Position numbers and translations under genes: made by a program. From positions 165,450 through 229,449 of the forward strand of contig JAHHHM010000007.1 of assembly GCA_019359355.1 (NCBI GenBank): a stretch of DNA of 64,000 nt, read 5' to 3'. Positions 20,144 to 28,465 of this stretch are shown here, in pieces. The notes beneath the pieces are model-generated. The model made no database searches. It saw nothing but the letters and a program-made list of their open reading frames with translations, and was not told the DNA's origin. Position 1 is the stretch's first letter; each line of letters begins with the position of its first letter. The stretch is from Microcoleus vaginatus WJT46-NPBG5 (GTDB taxonomy: Bacteria; Cyanobacteriota; Cyanobacteriia; Cyanobacteriales; Oscillatoriaceae).

Positions 20144-20464
20144 AATAAAGTCAAGGTTATAAATTTAAAACGAGCAGCAATCTTTTGTCTTTTTCGTTTT
20201 CAGTTTTTCCTAACCGGCTGTTGTTGCTTTCCATGTTGTCTGACTTTTGAGCATTCCAAATAACTATTGTGTGTCAGTCAGACTAAGGATTACAGCTATT
20301 TAGTCATTAATTTTACAATTGTTTACATTTTTACCGACAACCCATAAGATTCTATCAAATCTTCCGAATGCCCAATCCCCCATGCCCCTACCTTTAGGTT
20401 GGCGCAGCCTTGCCCCATCCCCCATGCCCCTAACAACTCTACCGAATTAAAGGAAAATGATCGT
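20144..20464. other. Intergenic region between sbcC and an unknown gene
   Basis: Divergent promoter region. It contains one copy of the STRR/28-bp repeat (20368-20432) directly upstream of the next gene's ribosome site. Confidence 0.5.
20368..20432. repeat. STRR and 28-bp repeat, second locus
   Basis: CCCAATCCCCCATGCCCC leads into one copy of the 28-bp unit (about 20387-20413, with GGCGCAGCC instead of GGCGAAGCC), followed by another CCCCATCCCCCATGCCCC run. It is the same family as at 16939 and 38723. Confidence 0.75.
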
Positions 20465-21319
20465 ATGAAAGGATTTGGCTATAGCCGTGAAAAGAATTTA
20501 ATTGCTAAGGCAATCAAGACTCACAATATGGCGGTGGTTGATAAGCAACTTACTGAATTTGAGAAGATTATGCCGGCAAAACAGATGGCGTCTCTTTTGT
20601 TTGAAGTAATAGAAGCGCTGCCGGCTGACGATAAAATTTGGGCTTATGCAAATTTATTGCCAAAGGACGCTTTGCAAGAAATGTATCAAGAAGCGATAAC
20701 GCTTCTCTATAAAATTTTAATCGAAAACGGATTTGAAGCCGGCAGAGATTTCAGCACAAGTGAGCAGGGATTAAAAATGAGCCGGCAAGCGAGTGAGACG
20801 CTATTAAAACAATTGCCGGCAGACTTTCAAGCGAATTTTGAGGAAATGCTGAGATCAGGTGTGATTGTCATTCAAGACGAATCGCCCATTGATGTCTTAG
20901 AGGCGCAGTTAGGAGTGCCCTTTGTGGAGAATTTGCTGCAACGAATTGAGCGCCGGCTTCCCGATTTAACCGATAGTGAGGCTTGTACTTATTTATATAA
21001 CATTTTTGAGGGAGTCGAAGCGCGTACCGGCATCTCGGTGGTGGATTTAGTGTCTTCGCGTTTGCAAGGAAATAAACGCTTGGGCAAACTGTTTCAAATG
21101 ATGGAAAAGGAAGAAACTGAGGAAAATCTTGATTGGATGTTTGATTTGGTGTATGCGGCGGGAGGTGAAGCACACTTGCAACCTGATCCAGAAGATGCCG
21201 GTCATTGGATTCTCAGCCGGCAAGCCATAAAATTATTAGATAAAGTTTATCTTGGTGAAAGGCCGGTTGCCTCTTTAATTGAAGCAGCAGAGTTGATTGA
21301 AAAGTTAGAGGAAGGGTAG
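20465..21319 (+). CDS. Conserved-looking soluble protein, unknown function
   Basis: A 284-residue protein starting MKGFGYSREKNLIAKAI, chosen because AAAGGAAA precedes this ATG; upstream in-frame sequence is repeat DNA. The product is acidic, soluble and almost entirely helical, with motifs such as LFEVIEALPADDKIWAY, FVENLLQRIERRLPDLTD and IEAAELIEKLEEG. No catalytic motif, signal peptide or membrane segment is seen. I do not recognise the family. It is a monocistronic unit, divergent from sbcC. Confidence 0.75.
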   Translation: MKGFGYSREKNLIAKAIKTHNMAVVDKQLTEFEKIMPAKQMASLLFEVIEALPADDKIWAYANLLPKDALQEMYQEAITLLYKILIENGFEAGRDFSTSEQGLKMSRQASETLLKQLPADFQANFEEMLRSGVIVIQDESPIDVLEAQLGVPFVENLLQRIERRLPDLTDSEACTYLYNIFEGVEARTGISVVDLVSSRLQGNKRLGKLFQMMEKEETEENLDWMFDLVYAAGGEAHLQPDPEDAGHWILSRQAIKLLDKVYLGERPVASLIEAAELIEKLEEG

Positions 21320-21347
21320 CCACGCGTTAAATTTACTTCTTAGTAAA

Positions 21348-21577
21348 TTAGTAATCATCTTCACTGTCAGAGGACCATAAATCATGCAGCGAATTTCCAG
21401 GCATATAGTCTGGACGTGCGGCTTTTGGTGCTACTGCTAACTTTGGCTATTTTTCAGTTTTGAGTCTAGCCTTTTCTTCTATATCTTCGCGCATCATCCG
21501 CGCGATAGATTCGATAAGTTCTAAACGTTCTTCTGCACTCATCTGCTTGAGTGTTCCAATATTTCTGTTTTTGTCAT
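21348..21577 (-). pseudogene. Decayed antitoxin-like small gene
   Basis: The minus strand encodes MTKTEILE, then one missing base shifts the frame to TLKQMSAEERLELIES and on to ARMMREDIEEK, then a TAG codon, then in the same frame PKLAVAPKAARPDYMPGN and a tail ending SDSEDDY. Restoring one base and the TAG would give a 76-residue protein. The N-terminal helix with EERLELIESI resembles small addiction-module antitoxins. One deletion plus one nonsense codon show it is inactive. Confidence 0.55.
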
Positions 21578-21614
21578 GGGTTAGCCTCGGTGGTTAGGCG
21601 CTCACGCTACAGGA

Positions 21615-21776
21615 TTATTTTAAAACAATTAAACCTATCAAGGCTGGTTTATTCTGTGTGCGCCTAATCTCCGTAACTTTTATGTGTCCAATTTTTACTT
21701 GCGCTTGCGCGATCTCCATCGGTTGTAAAGGCTGATAATGCAAGAACGCATCACCCAAATTATCCGTCTCACAGTT
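21615..21776 (-). pseudogene. Remnant of an unidentified small protein
   Basis: Upstream of the antitoxin-like relic on the same strand, a frame reads NLGDAFLHYQPLQPMEIAQA and VKIGHIKVTEIRRTQNKP before TAA, with no start and a stop at its 5' side. A neighbouring frame (VEELAKAGYRKLKKSKT) may be its frameshifted N-terminal part. Family not recognised. Confidence 0.35.
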
Positions 21777-22035
21777 TTACTCTTTTTGAGCTTTCGGTAG
21801 CCGGCTTTTGCTAACTCTTCTACTACCAAGACAAATATAATGTCGCATATATGTGGGAGTGTAATTGCGGTCATAAATCGATGCTGAATCACTACTCTTT
21901 AATGATTACAACTGGCCTGTATGAGTGAGGTACGCGCTATGTCTGAGTTCATGTACAACTTGCATGACTTGCATGAGTTGGAAAATACAGACCTGTTGAA
22001 GCGAGTAAAATAGATGAAAGTTTTGTAGTTAACCT

Positions 22036-24393
22036 ATGGCAAGTCGTTCACTCAAGGCATCTTCAGAAGGCAAGCGGTTGGCAAAGCAAGCTCTAATCAG
22101 CAAGGGATGGAATCAAACGAATTTACTCGGTAAGATTTGTTCAAGTCGTTCTACGGTTTCCAAATTTTTCACTGGCAAACGAGTTGACGACCAGATTTTC
22201 GTCGCTCTATGCGAAAAATTAGGTCTGAAGTGGGAGGAGATTGCCGATCTACCCAAAGAACAAGAACCGGCACCACCTGAGCCAGAGCCAACCCCCAAAA
22301 TTGATATTGACGCGCTTGTGAAAGAGGTGCGAGGAAAGGTAAAACCCATTATTCAAAAACGGTGCGGCAAAATGCGCGTGCTGGATATGACTAAGCCCAT
22401 TGGGTTGAATGATATCTACACCAACGTCAATATTCTGGAGAAAATCATAGGACGCCGGCGCAAAGCGATTGTGGAACTACTGCAAGAGTGTAACTCAGCA
22501 GATTTTGAGCGCTTTGGACTTGGTGAAATCGCTGAAGAACGAGTGCCAGGGCTGGAAGCTGTCGAGAAACATACCAAGCTGATGATCTTGGGAAAGCCGG
22601 GAGCGGGAAAAACCACGTTTTTAAAGTATGTAGCGATTCAATGTATTGCGGGAAATTTTCAGGCCGACCGAGTGCCAATTTTTATCACCCTCAAAAACTT
22701 TGCGGAAGCTACAAATAAACCCGGATTACTGGAATACATTTGTCAGCAATTTTCCAAGGTTGGCGCAGGAACGCAAAATTTCGCGTCTATGCAAGAGGTG
22801 ATTACTCACGGCAGAGCGTTGATTTTGCTTGATGGCTTGGATGAAGTTAGAGAAGAAGACAACGAACGTGTTTTAAACGAAATTCGTGATTTCTCTGACG
22901 AGTATGGTGAGAGTCACTTTGTGATGACTTGCCGCATTGCAGCGCAAGAATATACCTTTGTGAAATTTACAGAAGTAGAAGTCGCTGATTTTGATGAGCA
23001 GCAAATTGCCACGTTTACGAATAACTGGTTTAAGGGTAAAGCGATAAAACCGGAAACTTTTCTTAAACGCATTGAAGACAATCGACGAATCAGAGAGCTT
23101 GCCACAAATCCGCTGTTGCTGACGCTCTTATGTTTGGTATTTGAAGAATCAGGAGATTTTCCGGCGAATCGGTCTGAACTGTACAAAGAAGGATTGGATG
23201 CACTACTGAAAAAATGGGATGCTAAGCGCGGAATTCAGCGCTATCAAATTTACAAAAAGCTATCGATTCAGCGCAAGGAAGATTTACTTAGCAAAATAGC
23301 TCTGACTGCGTTTGAGCAGGGAGACTATTTCTTCAAGCAGAAAGCAGCAGAACTCTACATCACAGATTACATCCGCAATTTACCCGATGCCGATAGCGAT
23401 CCAGACGCATTGCAACTAGAGAGTGAGAAAGTCCTGCAATCAATAGAAGCTCAACACGGGCTATTAGTAGAAAGAGCTAAGGGAATTTATTCTTTTTCCC
23501 ACCTGACATTTCATGAGTATTTCACTGCCAGAGAAATCGTTGATGTGAAACAATCATCAGATGAAGCATTGCAAAATCTGGTCAACCACATTACCGAAAC
23601 ACGCTGGCGGGAAGTCTTTTTACTCGCGGTTGGGATGTCGCCAAGTGCTGATCGGCTGTTGCTGCTAATGAAAAAGCAGATTGATTCGCCTGGAGAGCTT
23701 ATAGAAGAGGATCAGAAGTTGCAGGAGTTCTGGATATGGGTAAGAGAGAAATCTGATTCAGTTGAGGTTCCCTACAAATCAGCAGTTCGGGCTTTTGACT
23801 TCGGCCTCTCCCTCATCCTCTCCCGCGCCCTCAACCGCATCCTTGACCTCTCCCTCATCCTCTCCCGCACCCTCGACCTCTCCCGCGTCCTCGACCGCGC
23901 CCTCGACCGCGCCCTCGACCTCGACCTCTCCCTCATCCTCTCCCGCGCCCTCATCCTCGACCGCGCCCTCGACCTCGACCTCGACCTCTCCCTCGTCCTC
24001 GACCTCGACCGCGCCCTCGACCTCTCCCTCGCCCTCTCCCTCGCCCTCGACCGCGCCCTCGACCTATCCCTCAAGGAAGCACTGCAAGAACTTAAGGAAC
24101 AATTACCTATTATCAATGCTGAGGAAAAAATATTTGAACAATGGTGGAAAGATAATGGTCGGGCGTGGGCTGAGCAATTAAGGGCCGTGATGATTAAATA
24201 TCGCAACATTGGTCACGATTGGCAGTTCAATGAACAGCAGGAGAAATTGCTTGAGCAGTATTACGATGCCAACTTGTTGCTAATCGATTGCTTAAATAGC
24301 GATTGCTATGTGTCCCGTGAGGTGCGGCAGGAAATAGAGGATACCTTGTTGTTACCCATTGCAGAGATTGAAAAACACCGACATCCCGCATAA
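22036..24393 (+). CDS. NACHT-domain STAND NTPase with HTH N-terminus and hexamer-encoded repeat
   Basis: The 785-residue protein has an N-terminal XRE-like helix-turn-helix (about 14-70, NQTNLLGKICSSRSTVSKFF), a Pro/Glu linker, a NACHT NTPase with Walker A GKPGAGKTT (186-194), Walker B ALILLDGLDE (261-270), sensor-like VMTCRIAAQEYTF and a winged-helix/helical region ending FSHLTFHEYFTAREIV (about 480-500). Residues 591-679 are a dipeptide repeat alternating Leu or Arg with Asp, Ser, Ala, Ile or Val. A helical C-terminal domain (about 680-785) follows, like the helical domains that end many cyanobacterial NACHT proteins. Bacterial NACHT proteins are STAND ATPases, several shown to give phage defence. 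No effector nuclease is visible, so the output is unknown. Decayed small genes lie immediately upstream. Confidence 0.88.
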   Translation: MASRSLKASSEGKRLAKQALISKGWNQTNLLGKICSSRSTVSKFFTGKRVDDQIFVALCEKLGLKWEEIADLPKEQEPAPPEPEPTPKIDIDALVKEVRGKVKPIIQKRCGKMRVLDMTKPIGLNDIYTNVNILEKIIGRRRKAIVELLQECNSADFERFGLGEIAEERVPGLEAVEKHTKLMILGKPGAGKTTFLKYVAIQCIAGNFQADRVPIFITLKNFAEATNKPGLLEYICQQFSKVGAGTQNFASMQEVITHGRALILLDGLDEVREEDNERVLNEIRDFSDEYGESHFVMTCRIAAQEYTFVKFTEVEVADFDEQQIATFTNNWFKGKAIKPETFLKRIEDNRRIRELATNPLLLTLLCLVFEESGDFPANRSELYKEGLDALLKKWDAKRGIQRYQIYKKLSIQRKEDLLSKIALTAFEQGDYFFKQKAAELYITDYIRNLPDADSDPDALQLESEKVLQSIEAQHGLLVERAKGIYSFSHLTFHEYFTAREIVDVKQSSDEALQNLVNHITETRWREVFLLAVGMSPSADRLLLLMKKQIDSPGELIEEDQKLQEFWIWVREKSDSVEVPYKSAVRAFDFGLSLILSRALNRILDLSLILSRTLDLSRVLDRALDRALDLDLSLILSRALILDRALDLDLDLSLVLDLDRALDLSLALSLALDRALDLSLKEALQELKEQLPIINAEEKIFEQWWKDNGRAWAEQLRAVMIKYRNIGHDWQFNEQQEKLLEQYYDANLLLIDCLNSDCYVSREVRQEIEDTLLLPIAEIEKHRHPA
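23806..24072 (+). repeat. In-frame hexanucleotide repeat (44.5 units) inside the NACHT gene
   Basis: About 44 consecutive six-base units of the form CTC/CGC followed by GAC, TCC, GCC, ATC or similar. Each unit encodes Leu or Arg plus one small or acidic residue. Some longer blocks recur, for example CTCTCCCTCATCCTCTCC three times. The + strand is nearly pure pyrimidine at two of three codon positions. All six frames are open, which creates spurious frames on both strands. Confidence 0.95.
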
Positions 24394-24560
24394 CCCCACA
24401 CAAATGGGGGGTCAGACCCCTCTAGGTGGCAATTCCCCCGCACGCTATGCTGCAAACAAAAGATTGCTGTCAACTGTAAAACTACTGAAAGCGCGGGGCT
24501 GTGAAGCCGGCACCCCGCTCGTTCGCCTAAGAAGGCATTGGCGCAGCTGTTGTCTATGTG
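24394..24560. other. GC-rich hairpins after the NACHT gene
   Basis: GGGGTCAGACCCC near 24409 and a CGGGG/CCCCG hairpin near 24493-24518 lie between the NACHT stop and the next gene. They may terminate the NACHT transcript; neither has a T tract. Confidence 0.35.
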
Positions 24561-24576
24561 AGAATCGAGGGAGAAT

Positions 24577-25176
24577 ATGTATAGACCCTATCCGCATCTG
24601 AGAGATAACGGCAAACAAGCTGTTGCCAATGAGCCATCTATGAGAAAAGTTTTATTCATCCTCGGCGAGTTAAACGATCGGGATCTCGATTGGATGCTGA
24701 CAATCGGCAGCCGGCAAGAAATCGCTGCCGGCACCGTACTCATCCAAGAAGGACAACCCACTGACGCACTCTACATCGTACTTGAAGGCACCTTAACCGT
24801 TTCGATGGCAGCTTTAGGCAACAGAGAAATCAGCACAATTGGTTGCGGCGAAGTCTTGGGAGAAATGTCTTTCGTAGACGATCGCCCGCCGGCAGCCACC
24901 GTCAAAGCCATTGAAGACTCGGTTGTCTTGTCGATTCCGCGACAACCCTTAACTGAAAAATTACAACTAGACGTACTTTTCGCTTTACGTTTTTATCGCG
25001 CAATTACCAAATTTCTTTCCACCCGACTGCGGGGTGCAGTTAACTGGTTCAGCGACGATAAAGACTTACGCATGAGTCACCAGCAAGCCGACGACTTAGC
25101 AGCACTGCCGCCTCATGACATGGCAGTCGCGACAGCCAGATTCGATCAACTCCTGGAACGTCTCAAAAATTCCTAA
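24577..25176 (+). CDS. Cyclic-nucleotide-binding domain protein
   Basis: A 199-residue protein with one cNMP-binding beta-barrel (about 25-140): IAAGTVLIQEGQPTDALYIV, VLGEMSFVDDRPPAATVKA. The phosphate-binding cassette has GEMSFVDDRPPAAT in place of the GE(L/I)AL...RAAT consensus; Glu is retained but the usual Arg is replaced by Pro-Pro, so cyclic nucleotide binding is uncertain. There is no HTH after the barrel, so it is not a CRP-type regulator; the C-terminal 55 residues are helical. The start ATG is preceded by GAGGGAG; an internal ATG at 24640 is weaker. Cytosolic. Confidence 0.8.
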   Translation: MYRPYPHLRDNGKQAVANEPSMRKVLFILGELNDRDLDWMLTIGSRQEIAAGTVLIQEGQPTDALYIVLEGTLTVSMAALGNREISTIGCGEVLGEMSFVDDRPPAATVKAIEDSVVLSIPRQPLTEKLQLDVLFALRFYRAITKFLSTRLRGAVNWFSDDKDLRMSHQQADDLAALPPHDMAVATARFDQLLERLKNS

Positions 25177-25538
25177 CAGATTCTAACAATTCAGGTGTGA
25201 CATTTAGTGATGCCCACTGAGATACCGGCCTTTTTTCAAGAAAAAGCCTGAGTTGCTCGTTACCAAAGCTGATGACGACTGCCGGCAGCAGAGCATTTCT
25301 GACTCCAACACCCGTTTCAATTTCAGAAACCAAAGTAAAAAAACGCACCTAAGCTATTAGCAAAATTATCGACTTTTCCAAGAAATCTAAGCATTAATTC
25401 TCAATTAAATAACCTTAATAACGATTCAATTTAAAATAGGAAAAGCTCAGGAACACTTCAGCAAACTTCAGGTCTACCTAAATACAAGCAACACATAAGT
25501 TGCGCTACCAATACAGGCGTCTCCTGAGGGAGCTATCT
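25177..25538. other. AT-rich intergenic region
   Basis: No gene or strong hairpin seen; it should contain the promoter of the secreted protein gene that follows. Confidence 0.5.
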
Positions 25539-26264
25539 ATGTTTAAAACTAAAAAATGGCAATCTAAAACGGCTGCGCTAATGGCAGTGGCAATGAGCCT
25601 TGCTGCCGGCGCACCGCTTGTGCAAATAGAGCCGGCTAATGCACAGTGGAACGCGCCGCCAACACGCCCGAAAAACGGACAACAGAACCAATCCCCATCG
25701 CGTCCAACTAACGGACGGTGGAATGCGCCGCCATCAAGCGCTAATGCCAGCCTTCCCTATGGCACACAGATTCGAGTTCGGTATGACGATGCTGAGAAAA
25801 TCCTTGTTTTGCCCGATGAAACCGCGCCTCTAACCCTGAGAGTTGCCCGAAACATCAAATCATCCACCGGCACCATTTTAATTCCTGCCGGCAGCGAAAT
25901 TATTGGGGAACTGCGACCGGCAAACGGCGGATCTCAATTTGTCGCCAAAGAACTGGTAATGGGGCGTAATAGCCGGCCTATCCCCTTGAATGCCCGTTCT
26001 CAGGTCGTTACAAAAACCGAAAAGATCGATAAAGGTGCCAGTACCGGCAACATATTAAAAGGTGCAGCCATCGGTGCAGCCGCAGCAACCGCCATCTCAG
26101 CAATCACCGGAGATCGTGCCATTGCCACAGAAGAAGTTCTTGGCGGTGCCGGTTTAGGTGCCCTCGGTGGACTGCTGCTTGGGCGCAAAAAAGATACCGT
26201 CGTCGTGATCAATCCCAACACCGATCTGGATCTAACCTTACGTTCTGAATTAGCACTGCGCTAA
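25539..26264 (+). CDS. Secreted protein sharing a C-terminal domain with the SLH protein downstream
   Basis: A 241-residue product with a signal peptide (cut after about residue 36, EPANAQ) and a GAGGGA ribosome site. A Pro/Asn-rich segment contains WNAPP twice. The remaining 180 residues (YDDAEKILVLPDETAPLTLR, IPAGSEIIGELRPANGGSQF, AKELVMGRNSRPIPLNA) form a beta-rich domain followed by a glycine/alanine hydrophobic segment (about 170-215), and end with PNTDLDLTLRSELALR. The same domain is the C-terminal half of the SLH protein at 27025-28284, so the two are paralogous. IPAGS.I.G motifs resemble TrbI/VirB10-like beta-barrels, but this is only a resemblance. Function unknown; periplasm or outer surface. 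Confidence 0.75.
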   Translation: MFKTKKWQSKTAALMAVAMSLAAGAPLVQIEPANAQWNAPPTRPKNGQQNQSPSRPTNGRWNAPPSSANASLPYGTQIRVRYDDAEKILVLPDETAPLTLRVARNIKSSTGTILIPAGSEIIGELRPANGGSQFVAKELVMGRNSRPIPLNARSQVVTKTEKIDKGASTGNILKGAAIGAAAATAISAITGDRAIATEEVLGGAGLGALGGLLLGRKKDTVVVINPNTDLDLTLRSELALR

Positions 26265-26371
26265 CTACGGCCAAACAAAGCCGGCCACCCTCAACATTGG
26301 GTGCGTCAGCCCTGAAATATAGCAGCGCTCACTTATATAAGGCTCAGCAGATCACCCCTTTTGGAGGGGGT

Positions 26372-26395
26372 TTGGGGGACGCAACCGTCCCCCAA
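26372..26395. repeat. Perfect 10-bp hairpin
   Basis: TTGGGGGACG, loop CAAC, CGTCCCCCAA. It lies 110 bases after a stop codon and directly before the tandem duplication, without a T tract. Confidence 0.7.
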
Positions 26396-26398
26396 TGG

Positions 26399-26546
26399 GG
26401 GGTTTGGGGGGAACCCCCCAATGCCTTTATGACTTTTCCAAGTTTTTCATCCAATTGAGAACCGCTATAGATGGGGTTTGGGGGGAACCCCCCAATGCCT
26501 TTGTGACTTTTCCAAATTTTTCATCCAATTGAGAACCGCTATAGAT
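26399..26546. repeat. 74-bp unit in two tandem copies
   Basis: Copies at 26399-26472 and 26473-26546 differ at only two bases. Each starts with a GGGGGG/CCCCCC hairpin and ends with AACCGCTATAGAT. No protein is encoded consistently in both. Confidence 0.9.
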
Positions 26547-27024
26547 ACGGTTGTTCATCATCACACCAAAGCAGGAGCACCTCTGGTAAATGCTCTCAAA
26601 TTTTTCGGTAAGCTCACCGGAGGGGGGTAGCAATTCTTACCAAAACCTGCCTGATCACCCCCGTACCTTGCCGTAGGTATTGGTTATGACGGGAAGCGAT
26701 TGATAATTATTCAATTTAAATACAATTTTATCAACCCAATTCCCACATTTTCTGACATCACTGCTAAGCATGGGCCGGCTATCGGTGAACTAGCAACTGA
26801 GTGCAACAAATTTCACAGCAATGCGTCTGTAACAATTAGGAAAGTTAAAGAAAAACCATGCAAAATCACGAAATTACCCCGTTATTTTGCTAAATTAACT
26901 TCATTTATCTGCCAAACTCAGCCTAGGAACAAGTGTTGCATCCTTATGTCTATTTAATTAGCTAGGCAAGAACACAGCAGGCCGTGCCTCTACTCACTCT
27001 CATGTATTCTGGAGAACATTGATT

Positions 27025-28284
27025 ATGACCATGAATCGTTTGCAATCAGGAACCGCTGCCTTAATCGCTTTTGGTATGATTGCAGGTGCTGCCGCACCCA
27101 TCGTGGTTACGGCCCCAGCATTTGCTCAAACCAGCTTTTCTGATGTCAGTACCAACTATTGGGCTAGAGATTTTATACAAGCGCTAGCATCGCGAGATAT
27201 TATTAAAGGCTTCCCTGATGGCAGCTTCCGACCGAATGAGCCGGTGACGCGGGCACAGTTTGCCGCAATGGTGCGTAAAGCATTTAATAAAGCCGATGTT
27301 CGCACCGGCATCAACTTTGTCGATGTCTCGTCCAACTACTGGGCTTACACTGCGATTCAAGATACCTATGAGATGGGATTTCTCACCGGCTATCCTGGCA
27401 ATGTCTTCAACCCAGAACAAAATATTCCTCGCGCACAAGCCTTGGTGTCGCTGGCAAACGGGCTGAACTACACCAGCACTGCCGCCGCCGGCACAGTCTT
27501 GCAAAGTTACACTGACGCCACAGCTATCCCAGACTACGCTCGTGGCAGTGTTGCTGCAGCCACAGAAAAACGCATTGTCGTCAACTATCCCGATGTTAAA
27601 TACTTAAATCCCAACCAAGTCGCCACACGAGCCGAAGTGGCAGCGTTCATCTACCAAGCCTTAGTGAGTGCCGGTCAAGCAACCGCCCTCACCTCACCTT
27701 ACATCGTGGCTGGGGCAACAACCCCAACCCCGCCCGTAGATGATCGCGTCATTGTTAAGACAGGGACAACTATCCCAGTCAACTACTCAAAAGCCGAAAA
27801 AATTCTGATTGCTCCGAACGAACCCAAACCCGTACCTGTAACCTTGACAGTCGCTCAAAATATCACGGTTCAAAACACGGTGGTGATTCCTTCAGGAAGC
27901 CAAATTGTCGGTGAACTGCAATCAGTTCAAGGTGGCGCTCAGTTTGTCGCAAAAGAACTCGTACTGCCCAATGGCACACGCAGCGCGATCAGTGCAAATT
28001 CTGCACTCGTTACCCGAACGGAAGAAATTACCAAAGGGATTAACATCGCCAAAGTGCTGAGGAATACAGCCTTAGGTGCAGCAGCAGCAGCAGCGATCTC
28101 CGCTGTAACCGGCGACAAAGCTATTGCTACTGAAGAAGTTTTATTAGGTGCCGGTCTCAGCACCGTCCTTACCCTAATTGGCGTGTTCCAAGGTCGCGAC
28201 AAAGTCAATTTGATTTCAGTTGACCCCAACAAGGATCTAAATCTCACCTTACGCTCAGATTTAGTCTTCCGCCGCGCTTCTTAA
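27025..28284 (+). CDS. Secreted SLH-domain protein
   Basis: The 419-residue product starts at an ATG ten bases after GGAG; a TTG six bases upstream is possible. A signal peptide ends PAFAQ (35). Three SLH repeats (about 36-215) carry IIKGFPDGSFRPNEPVTRAQ, LTGYPGNVFNPEQNIPRAQ and VVNYPDVKYLNPNQVATRAE. The C-terminal half (about 235-419) is the domain shared with the protein at 25539-26264 (YSKAEKILIAPNEPKPVPVT; IPSGSQIVGELQSVQGGAQF; a Gly/Ala hydrophobic segment; PNKDLNLTLRSDLVF). It probably links the cell wall to another surface structure. A strong terminator follows. Confidence 0.88.
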   Translation: MTMNRLQSGTAALIAFGMIAGAAAPIVVTAPAFAQTSFSDVSTNYWARDFIQALASRDIIKGFPDGSFRPNEPVTRAQFAAMVRKAFNKADVRTGINFVDVSSNYWAYTAIQDTYEMGFLTGYPGNVFNPEQNIPRAQALVSLANGLNYTSTAAAGTVLQSYTDATAIPDYARGSVAAATEKRIVVNYPDVKYLNPNQVATRAEVAAFIYQALVSAGQATALTSPYIVAGATTPTPPVDDRVIVKTGTTIPVNYSKAEKILIAPNEPKPVPVTLTVAQNITVQNTVVIPSGSQIVGELQSVQGGAQFVAKELVLPNGTRSAISANSALVTRTEEITKGINIAKVLRNTALGAAAAAAISAVTGDKAIATEEVLLGAGLSTVLTLIGVFQGRDKVNLISVDPNKDLNLTLRSDLVFRRAS

Positions 28285-28305
28285 CTTCTGTAAAGTCACT
28301 TAATT

Positions 28306-28349
28306 AAGCGTTCGCAATCTTAACGGGTTGCGAACGCTTTTATTTTTAA
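28306..28349 (+). terminator. Strong intrinsic terminator
   Basis: A perfect 12-bp stem AAGCGTTCGCAA / TTGCGAACGCTT with a ten-base loop is followed by TTATTTTT, 22 bases after the SLH gene stop. Confidence 0.92.
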
Positions 28350-28465
28350 ATATAGTTCGCATCTATATATTTCAATTTTGCCTATTTTTTCAAAAATAAG
28401 AAATAAACGACAGACAACAGATTAAACTCTTTTCTTCTCCACTGTCACACTCTCCACTCTCCCAC

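Larger units (their letters stand above)
26265..27024. other. Intergenic region rich in repeats
   Basis: Holds the perfect hairpin at 26372-26395 and the 74-bp tandem duplication at 26399-26546; the remaining 480 bases are AT-rich without a convincing gene. Confidence 0.6.

Noticed and set aside
23762..24209. Open frames on both strands across the NACHT repeat (Ser/Pro-rich on plus, Arg/Glu/Ser-rich on minus)
   Set aside because: They are the other readings of the hexamer repeat, which is open in all frames; no ribosome sites, and the NACHT frame continues cleanly through.
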